Part shown: positions 1 to 10,142 of the stretch, one piece after another
Layout: each line of letters starts with the position of its first letter
Numbering within the stretch: the stretch's first letter is position 1
DNA from: Cricetomys ansorgei
Taxonomy: Eukaryota > Chordata > Mammalia > Rodentia > Nesomyidae
DNA length: 64,000 bases
Reading direction: 5' to 3'
Assembly: GCA_026225945.1 (NCBI GenBank)
Contig: JAMJFZ010001089.1
Coordinates: 7,772,501 to 7,836,500, forward strand
The notes under the pieces: model-generated
What the model was told of the DNA's origin: nothing
Seen by the model: only the letters and a program-made list of their open reading frames with translations
The model's database searches: none
Made by a program: the position numbers and the translations under genes

Positions 1-909
1 AAACCCATGTGGCACACAATCCCCCAAACAAACTACAGGTGCCAGAAAGACTGCACCTAACCAAATTATAGCCACCTGCATCAAGCATTCCAAACCCAAC
101 TCGTAAACAACTACACCACAGCTGGGGTGGGAACACAGACCTAATCCAAACGCCATTTTGTGTTTTTAAAGGAACCAAAATAACCAAAATTTCTTCCAAG
201 TTCTCTACAACAGGCTCATGTTCAACAACAACAAAAATCAGAAGTCTATGGCTCCCACTGGGATAACATTAGGAACCCTAAGCTCCTCAGAAAGCTTTCC
301 TGGTAAAGGCTTTCATGACCTCCCCTTCGGGATGGTGACCCTCTACCTCCCGGTCCTGTTCCTATCTGGCTCTTCTGATTTCCTCTGTGCTCCTGACTGA
401 GCCACCATTTCCTCTCACCTTCTATGCTGCTGGTAGTTTATGGGCCTAGCTGCTTTTCCGTTCGTTTCTACTCCACCAACCCGTTTCCGATTGCCTTATT
501 TCACATTCCTTTACCCTCCCCAGTTCTGCAGCCCCCCAGGCTTGTTTCCCCTAAGAACACTGTGGAGGGCATTGCCATGCCATGTCCCACACCAGTGCTT
601 GAAACCCAAGCCAAGCTCAGTCTCAGTTGCTTGCTCCTCTCATCCCACGAGAAGAGGTCTACAGTGTTCCTTAGAGTGCTGATCCAGCCTGTGCTTCATG
701 TGTGAGCATCTCCTGTGACTGTATCATTCCTGATGCCATTTGGTCCTTCAGATATGCGCAGACATGCTGGAATTCCTGGTGGTCACGTGATGTAGGCCTG
801 AAACACTTACCTCTGGTCTTCATGTATTTTTATCTTTCACCACATCTTTTTAACACTCCAGAGGCCCCTCTTTCACTCACCCAATCCTGTACCAACATGG
901 TATCCCCAT
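1..909. other. Unassigned non-coding stretch
   Basis: No repeat family, splice pattern or protein domain recognised. Frames of 80-93 codons lie at about 424-705 but have low-complexity composition and no recognisable motif, so I do not call a gene. The start of the window (1-200) is A/C-rich. Confidence 0.5.
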
Positions 910-1092
910 TTTTATTTATTTATTTATTTATTATTTATTACTATTATTTTTGAGACAGGGTTTCTCTGTTGTAACTCTGGCTGTCCTGGAACTCACTCTG
1001 TAGACCAGGCTGGCCCCGAACTCACAGAGAGATCTGCCTGCCTTTGCCTCCAGAGTGCTGGGACTAAAGGCATGTGCCACCCCCACCCAGCC
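910..1092 (-). mobile_element. B1 SINE, antisense, near full length
   Basis: A 7SL-derived rodent SINE. On the plus strand the A-tail appears first as a TTTA-rich tract (910-950), then the antisense B1 body with the blocks tgagacagggtttct, ccaggctggcc and gtgctgggactaaaggc. It carries the variant block gtaactctggctgtcc, also seen in the copies near 16.2 and 29.1 kb. Confidence 0.92.
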
Positions 1093-1799
1093 CCACTTTT
1101 ATTTTTTTAATGATACTGTTATTGCTTCCTCTCACACAGTCCTCACCAACCATGCCAGATGAAGTCATCTACCTCCCTTTCATGAATGCATCCGCTCTCT
1201 CTGCCTCTTGATGTCCTTTGATCTCACCAAGGGTACTCCAAATTGAGATGCTCCACACTCATTTGCAGAGCAACACGATACTTCGCCAGTAGAGCAAGAA
1301 AATACTGAGCTTCTACTTATGTTTGTTTTCTCATCCTAAGGGAAGTATATGACTCCATTCTGTGTCTTAACATGACTGCCCTTGATATGAATAACAGCGC
1401 TTTGTCACATGGTCTATGAGGGATTCTGCAGGAAGGGCCTGCCAGGAGCTGGCTATCAGCATTTTGGCACAAACCGCCAGTCATGTTTTCCTGGCGAAAT
1501 GGGTTGCAAATTATATCGTCTGGGATTGCTACACTCAACTTAACAAAACACTTAAAGTGGCACGTGGAAAGGGCTGCAAAGGGATCACTGGTTAAGGAAA
1601 TACTAATAATGTTGACGGAAGGAAAAGGAAATAATGAATCTATCTCCTTAGAAATGTACATCAATCAAACGTGGAGGCAAAACAATGGAAATTTACTCCA
1701 AAATGAGAGAAGTCAAATTCATTAAGGATTCAAAAGAGAATTGAATATTATCAAGAAACTGCTTGATATGCGTTTTAAAGTTATTATTTTAAGAGGGGG
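1093..1799. other. Unassigned non-coding stretch
   Basis: Overlapping frames on both strands near 1317-1725 have no recognisable domain. No repeat assigned. Confidence 0.45.
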
Positions 1800-1960
1800 T
1801 TGAGGGCTGGCCAAGGGATGGCTTGTAATAGAGAGAATACCAGGGGAATCTGATACCCTATTTTGGTTCAAGCAGAGACCTGAACACGTGTGCACAGAAC
1901 CGTGCACAGACTATACACCTATGCAGATAATTAAAACTGATAAAAATACATCTTCTAAAA
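1800..1960 (+). mobile_element. B3-like SINE fragment, sense
   Basis: The block gctggccaagggatggctt resembles a B2/B3 head. It is followed after an internal loss by a B3-like body (ggggaatctgataccct, cgtgtgcacagaacc) and an A-rich end. Diverged and internally deleted, so the family is only probable. Confidence 0.5.
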
Positions 1961-3270
1961 GAAAGAATGAATGTAACTGAAGGCTGTGAATATGTACTTT
2001 GAAACATCGAACACCACAGTCAGCAAGACATGTAATAACCATGAATCCAGATGTAACTAACAACATTTTAAGCAGGAGCTGAAATCTATTTTAGTACCAT
2101 TTATAAAAGGAAGAAACATAATAAGATAGTGCCAGTGAAAGAAGAAAAACCTTCAGACATGCTTTACTTTTATTCTATTATTTTATACTTTTCTTTTTGG
2201 GGAAACTTTATACGGCTCGTGAATAAAAAGATATGCTTTCTATATCAGGAACTGTACATATTGAATAGAAAAGTCAGTCTTAAACTCCAGAGGCACTGTG
2301 AGATGATCAGGAACTCCAGAGGCATCTTGGGATAACCTAGAGAGCAACATGTCTGAGTGACTCCTCTGAGGAAAGAAAATAATTTTTCTGGTGGATAGTG
2401 AGAAGACATACAGTGTAGGTGACATCAACTACCAAGAGCGGTGACTTATCTTCCTTACAAAATAACCTGCCGTTTTTTGTTTTTTTTTTTTTAAGGAAAG
2501 GAGATGAACTGAGGGAGGGATTGAAGGCGGAGATTTTGTCAGTAGCAAAGGAAGTACTTTTGATAAAGTGTAGTGTGAATTATTATCAGACGCTACAAAA
2601 TTATATTACAGCTTAGCGTAACTCTGTTCTCCATATGCTGTCATGTATGGTCTGTAAGGATTCTCAGAGAAAGGTCTGGAGAAGATCATGGACAAAAGAT
2701 CTCCCGAGGATGAAGAGAGACTATGCTATTTCTTCTGCTCTATTTGGGAGTATTCTCTCAGCTAGGTCAGTCTTCAGGAGAACGGCAAGATGCCAATTAT
2801 CATCAGTTACACACACAACTTACAGGTCACTCTTGGAGTGACATTCTAGGGCCAAATAGTGTCTTTCCTTTGGCCCTAAGCATAGCCCTACACAGAATCA
2901 GCTTTTTCAGTGGATCTTAAAGTTATCAATGGCTACTGAGAAACTGAAGTCACTTTTGATTGTTTGTGATTTTGATCAGGCTCAGGCTCAGGCATACACA
3001 GACAGGCATGTCCAACATGAAGGATGGGGTCTGGGCCCAATCGAGTCAGTAGAGACAGAATGCCATACTCTCATTCACACACATACACATTGGGGCACTA
3101 ATCACTGTTTTATACACTATGTGGATGTATATCCTTAACTTGTGTCTCTAGCACATTGCCTGAAATTCATAAGTGAATTCCTTGGTTTGATCGTTCAACA
3201 CTGCTTTCAGAGAAAAGCCAGCACGCATTTCTTTGGCATTTCAGGACCTCCCGGTCCAACTGTCATCTGT
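1961..3270. other. Unassigned non-coding stretch with a poly-T tract
   Basis: AT-rich, with a T-tract at about 2475-2492. Only short frames are present and no repeat family is recognised. The segment near 2830-2880 contains the short word gggccaaa and its near-inverse tttggccc. Confidence 0.4.
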
Positions 3271-3274
3271 GTTT

Positions 3275-3373
3275 CCACTGTCCACTGGTCTTTCCTGGCT
3301 GAAACTCTATACAGCCCGAGTTAGGCATTTCCTCCATTTCAAGTGTCTTTGCAGGGATCCTGACCCAGAAATC
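3275..3373 (+). repeat. Diverged repeat segment, copy 1 of 2
   Basis: Homologous to 5361-5479. Shared blocks in the same order are ccactgtccactgg/ccaactgtccactg, ctgaaactcta, ggcatttcct, agtgtcttt and agggatcctgacccagaaat. This copy lacks about 25 bp present in copy 2 after ctctatac. Either an uncatalogued (to me) interspersed repeat, possibly an LTR piece, or a local duplication. Confidence 0.65.
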
Positions 3374-5360
3374 ATAAAACTGTACATGGTAGAGACAGTC
3401 AGATATTCTTTGCTTCTGCAGTGGCACCGGCTGGTTTGTGGTAACCCTGAAAAGATTTGTACAATTGCAAGGCGACCTCTGAGTGCCAGTCTAGACTCAG
3501 GCTATCATGCAAGTCTGTTCAGCTTTTCTTATGAAAACTTCCCAAGGAAGTTACCTCACTACCCTCCTCACCAAGTTCTCCCAGCTTCAGAGGGTTTGAA
3601 GACAGAGGCTCTGCGGTCATAGTCTGGGTCAAGACTGCGAATCTGACAACCGTCTGGGAACACGCTGCTGGCCCGAGGCAGCGTGAGTCAGCCACCGGGA
3701 GTCCACGTAGTCAAAGCAAAACACCCACAGCATATACATTCACTGCAGGTCAGAGCAAGGATGGAAGCAGAGACGCGAGCAAGTTGGTCGTAGGCATTGA
3801 GAAGGCGAGTGTCTGAGGTTCAGGCAAGAGAATGCCGAGAGAGAAGAGAAGCTAAATAAAGCTATCTACAAACAGATGACCTCTGTGGTCCTTGGTGTGA
3901 ACTTTAGCTTGAAATTTTCGAAAAGGACACAGAAGTTCAGCCATGGCCACCCTGAACCAGCAAGAGTGAGCAAAGGAACTGAACTTAACACATAGTCACA
4001 TACAGAGAACTTCCGTGAAGGTGTGAATGCCTTTCATAAGCCCCACCTGACGGCACACACCTCTCGTTCACATCTCTGAGCGGTCGGAATCCGCGCCGAG
4101 CTGTGGCACATTCAGAGTCTTCTACTGTGTTTTATCCTCTAAATGCAGGACACCTGCTGACTGTCCAGGGTCAGTGTGGCTGAAGAGATCAGCAGGGTGG
4201 GGTGGGGGCAGTGCCCTTTGGAGAAGCAAAGCTCTCCATCCAGTTTCTTAGATTAGATGTCTTCACATTGACTTCAAGCGCGAGGTAAATGCCTACCGAG
4301 GGCTAACATTCCTCTTCAGGCTCAAACATTAAGACTATGGTCACATGCTGTTGAAATAGCATGTATCTTTATAATCCATATTTAAAACTCCATCCACATT
4401 GCCAAGACATTGACTGGTTATCTGTTGATCCTGGCCACTCTCATAAAGGGGGATAACGCCATGATAAATTTCTGCTGTGATCTTCGTTCACTTTAACACT
4501 CACTAAAAAGCTAGAGACCTTAGTTTTAGTGTATGTTTCAAGGGGAAGAAAGATGATACTCGAGTTCAGGAGTATGATAACTGCTTTTTGTTGTTGTTGT
4601 TGTTGTTTTGTTTTGTTTTTAAAAGGAACATGATTGGAAAATGCTTTTCATGCCTCATGATAGAGCCCATGGGAAATGCTAATATCCACTGTCTCTGGAG
4701 GCTATCCAGTGGCCAGTAGGTGCAGATATCAGCCCCTTCGTGTGAAATATGTGTCAATGCATGTCTTAAAAATGACAAAGTAAACATGGAATTACGGCTT
4801 AACCCAAGCAAAAATAACAAAGTAAAAAAACCTCTGTCTCCTCTAACCATTAAATATAATTCACAAGAAATCCAAATTGCCGTGCCTTATCAATTATTTC
4901 ACCATCGGAGAGATCTCTGAGCAATTACAGGTATTTTCCTCTACAGCATGTGGCTTGGTTCTTGTTCAGGGGATAGAAAGACACTAGGCCTTTCTGCGTT
5001 AAGCCTTCTGTATACGTGTTTGTGACAGAGATAGATGGTGAGTCTCTTATAAATGAACTTTATGGTCAGTGAAGTCCACTGAGAGCAAAAAGACAAAGTA
5101 CATATGAGGTTGCCACACATCAGCCCATTTTAGGATCCCCGAGAGTCTCCAAGGTGAGGAGGAAGGTGAATGCATAGGACTGAGGGGAGCCCTTCTGTTT
5201 CTCTTGGTATGTTGACTTAGCACGAAGGATCTATCATGAGAGTCCGCTGGTTCCTGCCTTTCATGCTACACATTACCCACAGCTCTCAGAGAGTAAAAAA
5301 CTCTGGTTGCATGAAGAAAGGCTCACCCCTAGGGCCACTCTCAGCCAATTCATCTCACTT
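3374..5360. other. Unassigned non-coding stretch with a TTG/TTTTG tract
   Basis: Includes a GC-rich hairpin at 3661-3685 (8-bp arms CACGCTGC/GCAGCGTG), with TGAGTCA overlapping its right edge, and a TTG/TTTTG simple repeat at about 4587-4620. Frames up to 94 codons show no domains. Confidence 0.45.
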
Positions 5361-5479
5361 CCAACTGTCCACTGATCTTTCAGGACTGAAACTCTACCCG
5401 GAAGGTTGGCCCTCAGACAGACCTAGCTGGGCATTTCCTTCGTTACTAGTGTCTTTACAGGGATCCTGACCCAGAAATT
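5361..5479 (+). repeat. Diverged repeat segment, copy 2 of 2
   Basis: Partner of 3275-3373, with a segment (ggaaggttggccctcag and onward) that copy 1 lacks. It is followed directly by caataggtaagag, which resembles a splice donor but has no supporting exon evidence. Confidence 0.65.
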
Positions 5480-6043
5480 CACCTCAATAGGTAAGAGGTT
5501 AAGAAAACACAAACAAGTGTTGAAAAAAACAAACAAACTGGTAGATAAAGTTTTTTGAACTCAGAAAGGGTATTTGGAGCACAATTCAGATATGGACAAT
5601 CCAGCTCTGTTCTGGCTGATAAGTGGTTTTGAGAAAACAAATGAATTCATATCTGATAAACCAGCACATTGATAACACCAAATTCCATTCGGCTTTCTAA
5701 AGCTCCGTTGGGGAGGAGGGGCAGATTAGTTCTTGTTGTAAGATGGCTGCACAGGAGGCAATGCGTACTGTCGATGCTGCACAATGGGATATTTTTAGGT
5801 CTAGTCAGTTTCACAGGAACTGTACCCAATTCTCTTCCCCTGCCCCTGAAAAATTAAGACATGTCTTCATGACCCCAAGACCAGTGATTAGGATAGAAGT
5901 TGATTACAGTCTTTTTTGAATACCCATGTTCCAATCAAATATAAGAGCAGTTTGAATGATTCCAGGTCCAGGAGAGTTTTCACAATTTGTTGGTGTTTTG
6001 AGGGAATAATGCAATAGCTATCTCTCCTAAATGGTATTTTCCA
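5480..6043. other. Unassigned non-coding stretch
   Basis: No repeat or gene recognised. The overlapping 60-62 codon frames on both strands at 5647-5857 have no recognisable domain. Confidence 0.45.
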
Positions 6044-6050
6044 TTATATA

Positions 6051-6090
<40 letters not shown>

Positions 6091-6108
6091 CACACACACA
6101 CACACGTA
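6044..6108. repeat. TA/TG/CA compound microsatellite
   Basis: An alternating purine-pyrimidine run: tatatgtgtgtg, then an uninterrupted TA block, then a CA block ending near 6106. Confidence 0.95.
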
Positions 6109-6469
6109 CTCACTCACAACAGCTGCTCTTAGGATAATCACCTTTAGTTACTTAGCAACTCAGTAATATCTGATGAAAAATGGAGCGAATAGAGACCAGG
6201 ATAGTGTTCTGGGGTACAGTCTTTTGGCTTCTGGAGTAATTCTTTATGCTCTCTCCACTTAGGCTTAGTACACACCTACACTTTGCTGTTGAACTTGGCT
6301 CTGTTAAAACACAAATACCCAAATGATTTTGTGGCTATAAGAAAGGCACATGTAAATAGAAAGGGAAATTTCCCCCTTTTTTTTGGTGGGAACATAAAGA
6401 TCTGTTTGTATCAAAGATCTTAGAAGATGCACAGGAAACAGATAAGAGAAAGTTCTGTGTGTTCTCTCT
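6109..6469. other. Unassigned non-coding stretch
   Basis: Nothing recognised. Confidence 0.4.
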
Positions 6470-6772
6470 TGCATGTGTGTGATACACATGTGTGCATTGA
6501 TTTGAGGGGATAGTATCAGGAGTTATTCTTCATGTGTCTCCTTTTTTGTTTGTTTGAGACAGACAGGTCCTTTCTTATTGGCCTGGAACTTTGCCAGGTA
6601 TGTTAGGCGAGCTGGCCAGTAAACTCTAGGGATCCACCTATCTCTACCTCCTATCTCCGCATCTTTTCAATAACAAGCACACACCATCAGCCTCAATGGT
6701 TTACACGAGTTCCTCAGGCCTTCATGCTTGCAAGTCAAAACTTACCAACTGAGCCATCCCCTAACCCTGAAA
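6470..6772 (-). mobile_element. RSINE1/B4 SINE, antisense
   Basis: A composite SINE with a tRNA/ID-like half and a B1-like half. The antisense B1-like part is ttgagacagacaggtcc through gatccacctatctctacctcc. It is followed by the ID-like half ccttcatgcttgcaag, ccaactgagccatccc. The GT-rich piece at 6470-6500 fits the tail region of this family. Confidence 0.75.
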
Positions 6773-6973
6773 TTAGGTTCTTTTTCTCAAGTTCACCGAG
6801 CTCAATAAAGACAAGCTTAAATATTTATTCATTCACTTATCAGAAATAGCAACCAAGGTGATGGAGATTTTATATATTACCCAATGGGATGAACTTTGTT
6901 GTTTTCATCATGCAATAGGATGTGGTCATTCGAGGGCTAGTAAGAAGTAGACAGAGGATAATTGGTCCATACT

Positions 6974-6979
6974 AGAGGG
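6974..6979. repeat. Left target-site duplication of the LTR element
   Basis: AGAGGG precedes the left LTR and ATAGGG (8995-9000) follows the right LTR. Five of six bases match, as expected for an old ERVK-type insertion with a 6-bp duplication. Confidence 0.6.
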
Positions 6980-7296
6980 TGTAGCTGTACATTGCTGCTG
7001 GGGCGGCTCACCAAGGAGACAGGAGGCATTTTCATATGTGGAGGCCCTGTCAGACCTCAGCAGAAGGAATCACCACCATGGCAAGTGCCAACCTGGACAT
7101 TGGAACCCTGAGCATCTGAGCTCAGGTGTTTTCATTGATTCAGATCTCCTCAGGTGCAGATCATTAACAGTCAACATCCCCGCATCACACAAAAATCCAA
7201 CAGCTATAGACAAAAATGCCAAAACCTAGTAAGCCCCTCACCCAACAGTGCACAAAACAATATTTTAAACATAACTAAAAATAGACTTCTACACCA
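6980..7296 (-). mobile_element. Left LTR (3' LTR of a minus-strand ERVK-type element)
   Basis: Homologous to 8660-8994 and to the solo LTR at 22558-22886. Shared blocks are ccaaggagacagg, cctcagcag, gagctcaggtgtt, caggtgcagatcatta, aagcccctcacccaaca and acataactaaaaata. Many substitutions and a small deletion separate it from the right LTR, so the insertion is old. Confidence 0.85.
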
Positions 7297-7307
7297 ATCC
7301 CCCTTTT
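7297..7307 (-). other. Polypurine tract of the LTR element
   Basis: On the minus strand AAAAGGGGGAT lies directly against the start of the 3' LTR (TGGTGTAGAAG). Its position and composition match a retroviral polypurine tract, the primer for plus-strand DNA synthesis. It fixes the element's orientation as minus. Confidence 0.75.
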
Positions 7308-8637
7308 CGGTATAAGCCAATCAAAACAGTTATTTTACCTTTACAGCACAATTTAACACTACACCAGCAAAACTATTTATAAGAGGAACAATCCCAAATT
7401 GCTAATGCACAGGACCAAATGAAACCAAACATCTATCAAGCTTTCTCAATGTCTTTGGACACCAGAAATACATTAATCGATGTCCCATAACCTGGAATTT
7501 ATTTGCAATCTTCTGGGCTCCTCCAAAGGGCTAGGATCATTTCTCTGCTCTGCCCTCTGCAGCACATACAGCTTGTCCTCCAGGCTCCGGCTGGCTTCAT
7601 TCCACTGCTGCTGCAGTTCTTGATAGTCATCCTATAGTACTGGCATCTTCAGAATGCTGGGATCCCTTGCTGCAACTGGGCTGCACTTTCACTAATTAGC
7701 CTCTCCTGGGCTCTTTTCATGGTGCCAAGCCTCAACTTCTTTACATGATCCCTTCATCTGGGCCTGAGGCTGCACGTTTACCAATGGCCTCTCCTGGTCT
7801 CTCACAGTACCAAGCCTCAGCTGCTCTCCAAAGATGCCCTTCATGCCTTCAAAACCAGCATCAGCTGGGTGACTCTTACAGTACCAAATTCAGCTGCCAG
7901 CATGAGATACAACCTTGGCCAGTTCTGGAAGACAGTTTCTGTGTGCTGACCCTGAGGAAATACTTTCCAGATTTTAAGATAGAGTCTGGTTTGCTGGAAA
8001 AATAACTAGTCCCTGTCGGCAAGAAGAGTTCTCTCATGGTGTAGAATTCTTGTCACCATCACCAATATCTGGACTGTATGTAATCAGGTTTGCAGGAAAA
8101 AAACTGTTCAGTTTAACTAACCAGCTTTTTGGCTCTAAGCCATGGCTTCCACGATAGCAGGGGTTCCTGGGCCTGTGGGAAGAATCTCTGGTTGAAACAC
8201 TCTGGAAGTTTGGAGGTCTTTCTCACGACCGCCAAGAGGAAATACATACCCTTCTTCATAGATCTCAAACACAACAACTTGAGCTTCACACACTTACAAC
8301 ACAGCTATCAAAAAAGTTGGTTTGTGAAACAGCACGCTACCACTATCGATAGGATGGAGCATCGGCTCCATGATCAGGAAAAGCAGTAAGAACCTTGCTT
8401 TTTCCTGTTCCCAGATGAATTCTTTGTCTCAAAGGGCCTCCATTCTGTGGCTCTCACCTCAGAGCTTTCCCCTCCTCATTTACAACTCTCTTTTATAGAG
8501 CTTTCCTTTCTCAGTCTCCTCTTCATAATTTCTGTCCTCTAGGAGCTGCCCTGAGCATACTTTACTGGACTCTGAGGTCTGGAGTTTCTTTCTCTTCTTC
8601 ATTTTCTCCATGTTGGATGAGCTGGTGTGATGTTGGT
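7308..8637 (-). mobile_element. Internal region of a non-autonomous LTR element (no gag/pol)
   Basis: About 1.3 kb between the LTRs without a reading frame resembling gag, pro, pol or env on either strand. The plus-strand frames of 86 codons are chance frames. A two-copy tandem duplication of about 88 bp period lies at 7680-7842 (shared words gcctctcctgg, taccaagcctca/tgccaagcctca, cccttcat). The element would have depended on a related autonomous retrovirus for its enzymes. Confidence 0.75.
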
Positions 8638-8656
8638 GCCCCATGCTGGCACGCCA
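8638..8656 (-). other. Primer-binding site, tRNA-Lys-like, decayed
   Basis: On the minus strand, three bases past the end of the right LTR, the sequence TGGCGTGCCAGCATGGGGC resembles the complement of a tRNA-Lys(CUU) 3' end. One base is inserted and the substitutions include CpG decay. The spacing and the start TGG are as expected for reverse-transcription priming. Confidence 0.65.
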
Positions 8657-8659
8657 TTT

Positions 8660-8994
8660 TGTGTAGTAAGGCTGCTGTATGGGCTCAGCCAGGAAGATAA
8701 GGAAGCATATTCATATCTGCAAGCTCTGCCAGACCTCATCAGACCTCACCATCCTGGCCAGCACCAGACTCCATGGTGGAGTGGAACCCTAAGTGTCTCA
8801 GCTCAGGTGTTTTTATTCTTTCAGAACACCTCAGGTCTTTTACTGATAGCACGTGCAGATCATTAGCAATTAAACAACCCCCACAGAGATCCAACACCTG
8901 CAAACAATACAGAATGCCCTAGACTTAGCATAGCCCCTCACCCAACAATGCATAAAACAATTCCAAACATAACTAAAAATAAACTTCCCCAACA
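8660..8994 (-). mobile_element. Right LTR (5' LTR of the minus-strand ERVK-type element)
   Basis: Begins TGTGTAG and ends CCCCAACA on the plus strand, giving the TG...CA termini of an LTR. About 335 bp, close to the 329 bp solo LTR at 22.6 kb. The block attaactaaaaa-like cataactaaaaataaactt near the right end is shared by all three copies. Confidence 0.85.
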
Positions 8995-9000
8995 ATAGGG
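8995..9000. repeat. Right target-site duplication of the LTR element
   Basis: ATAGGG, partner of AGAGGG at 6974-6979. Confidence 0.6.
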
Positions 9001-9457
9001 GCCTAGGAAGTAGGAGTGGGATGCTCTACTAGCATATTGTAGACAGACATGAAAAATTAAGCTCTGCTTTCCTTTGACCTTCATTCAGTCCATCCTCACT
9101 GAAAGCCTGAAAGGTAAATGTTCTCTTGGCCACTGTTTCACAGAAATCTATTAAGATTCCCAGGAGTTCCTTTGGAGAATTGTCTGCTGTCTGTTGAGAT
9201 ATAGAGATTGAAGAGCATACTCATTCTCCAGCTTTGCTCCTCTGAGTCCGAATTAATGCTTCTTTCTAAAACATGACTTAGATTTTATATTTTTCACCAC
9301 CTGGTGCAGGCCTAGCCTTGCTTCTTTCCCACTGTTCTCTGTTGCTAGTTCAGTATGTTTGCAAGGTCTCAGGAGCACCCACAATGGAACACAATGTTGC
9401 CTCCTTTTTTGCAGATACTCCACATATGATTGTGGGGTTAAGTGCTTTCCTGAGCCC
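9001..9457. other. Unassigned non-coding stretch
   Basis: No repeat recognised. The minus-strand 96-codon frame at 9253-9543 runs into the antisense L1 3' end and has no known domain. Confidence 0.45.
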
Positions 9458-9469
9458 CAGATTCTTTTC
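9458..9469. repeat. Probable left target-site duplication of the inverted L1
   Basis: CAGATTCTTTTC here and CAGATTCCTTAC at 12190-12201 match at 10 of 12 positions and abut both outer ends of the composite L1. This supports a single insertion event. Confidence 0.55.
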
Positions 9470-10142
9470 CTCTCCCCCTTTTTATTGACAATAAATTCTT
9501 TTCTCATACAATGCATCCTGACCCCAGTTTCCCCTCCCTCCACTCCTCCCAGCTACCCCTTCCCCACTTCCCCCACACCGGATCTCCCTCCATTTTCCTT
9601 CAGTGAAGGGCAGTCCTCCAAATGCCAAGCATGACACAAGATATAATAAGACAAAGCACAAACCCTCATATCAAGGCTCAATGAGAGAACCCAGTAGGAA
9701 GAAAAGGGTCCCAAGAGCAGGCAAAAGAGTCAGAGACATCCCAACTCCCATTTTCTGGAGTGCCACAAAAACTTAGTAACAGCCCTAACATATAATTAGA
9801 GGACCCAGTACAAACCCATGCAGGCTCTGTGCTTGCTGTTTCCATCTCTGTGAGCCCATTTGAGCCCTGCTTAGTTGATTCTGTGGACTGTATTCTCCTG
9901 GTTTCCTCTATCTCCTCTGGGTCCTACAGTCTTTCCTCCCCCTCTTCTGCAGGGTTTCCTGAGTTTGGATGGGAGGGACCAAATGGAGACCTTCCAAGTT
10001 AGACTCTCTCTCTGAATAAAGTCTGGCTGTGGGTCTCTGCACATGCTCCCATCTGCTGATGAAAGAAGGCTCCTTTAAGATGACTGGGCAGAGCACCAAT
10101 CCATGAGTGGAGCAGAATATCAATAGGTAGACTCTAGAATTT
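9470..10142 (-). mobile_element. L1 LINE 3' end (Lx-like 3' UTR), antisense
   Basis: Typical antisense rodent L1 3' end: tttattgacaataaattc, ctcatacaatgcatcctgac, cccctccctccactcctccc, then the downstream blocks ggctgtgggtctctgcac and gctcccatctgctgatg and ccaatccatgagtgg. It is joined at about 10140 to ORF2 sequence in the opposite orientation. Confidence 0.85.

Noticed and set aside
3233..3622. 129-codon plus-strand frame
   Set aside because: It overlaps the repeated segment at 3275-3373, and the frame is not kept in the homologous copy at 5361-5479.
5479..5500. Splice-donor-like aataggtaagag after the second repeated segment
   Set aside because: A lone donor-like word without an exon, branch point or acceptor is common by chance, and the homologous copy lacks it.
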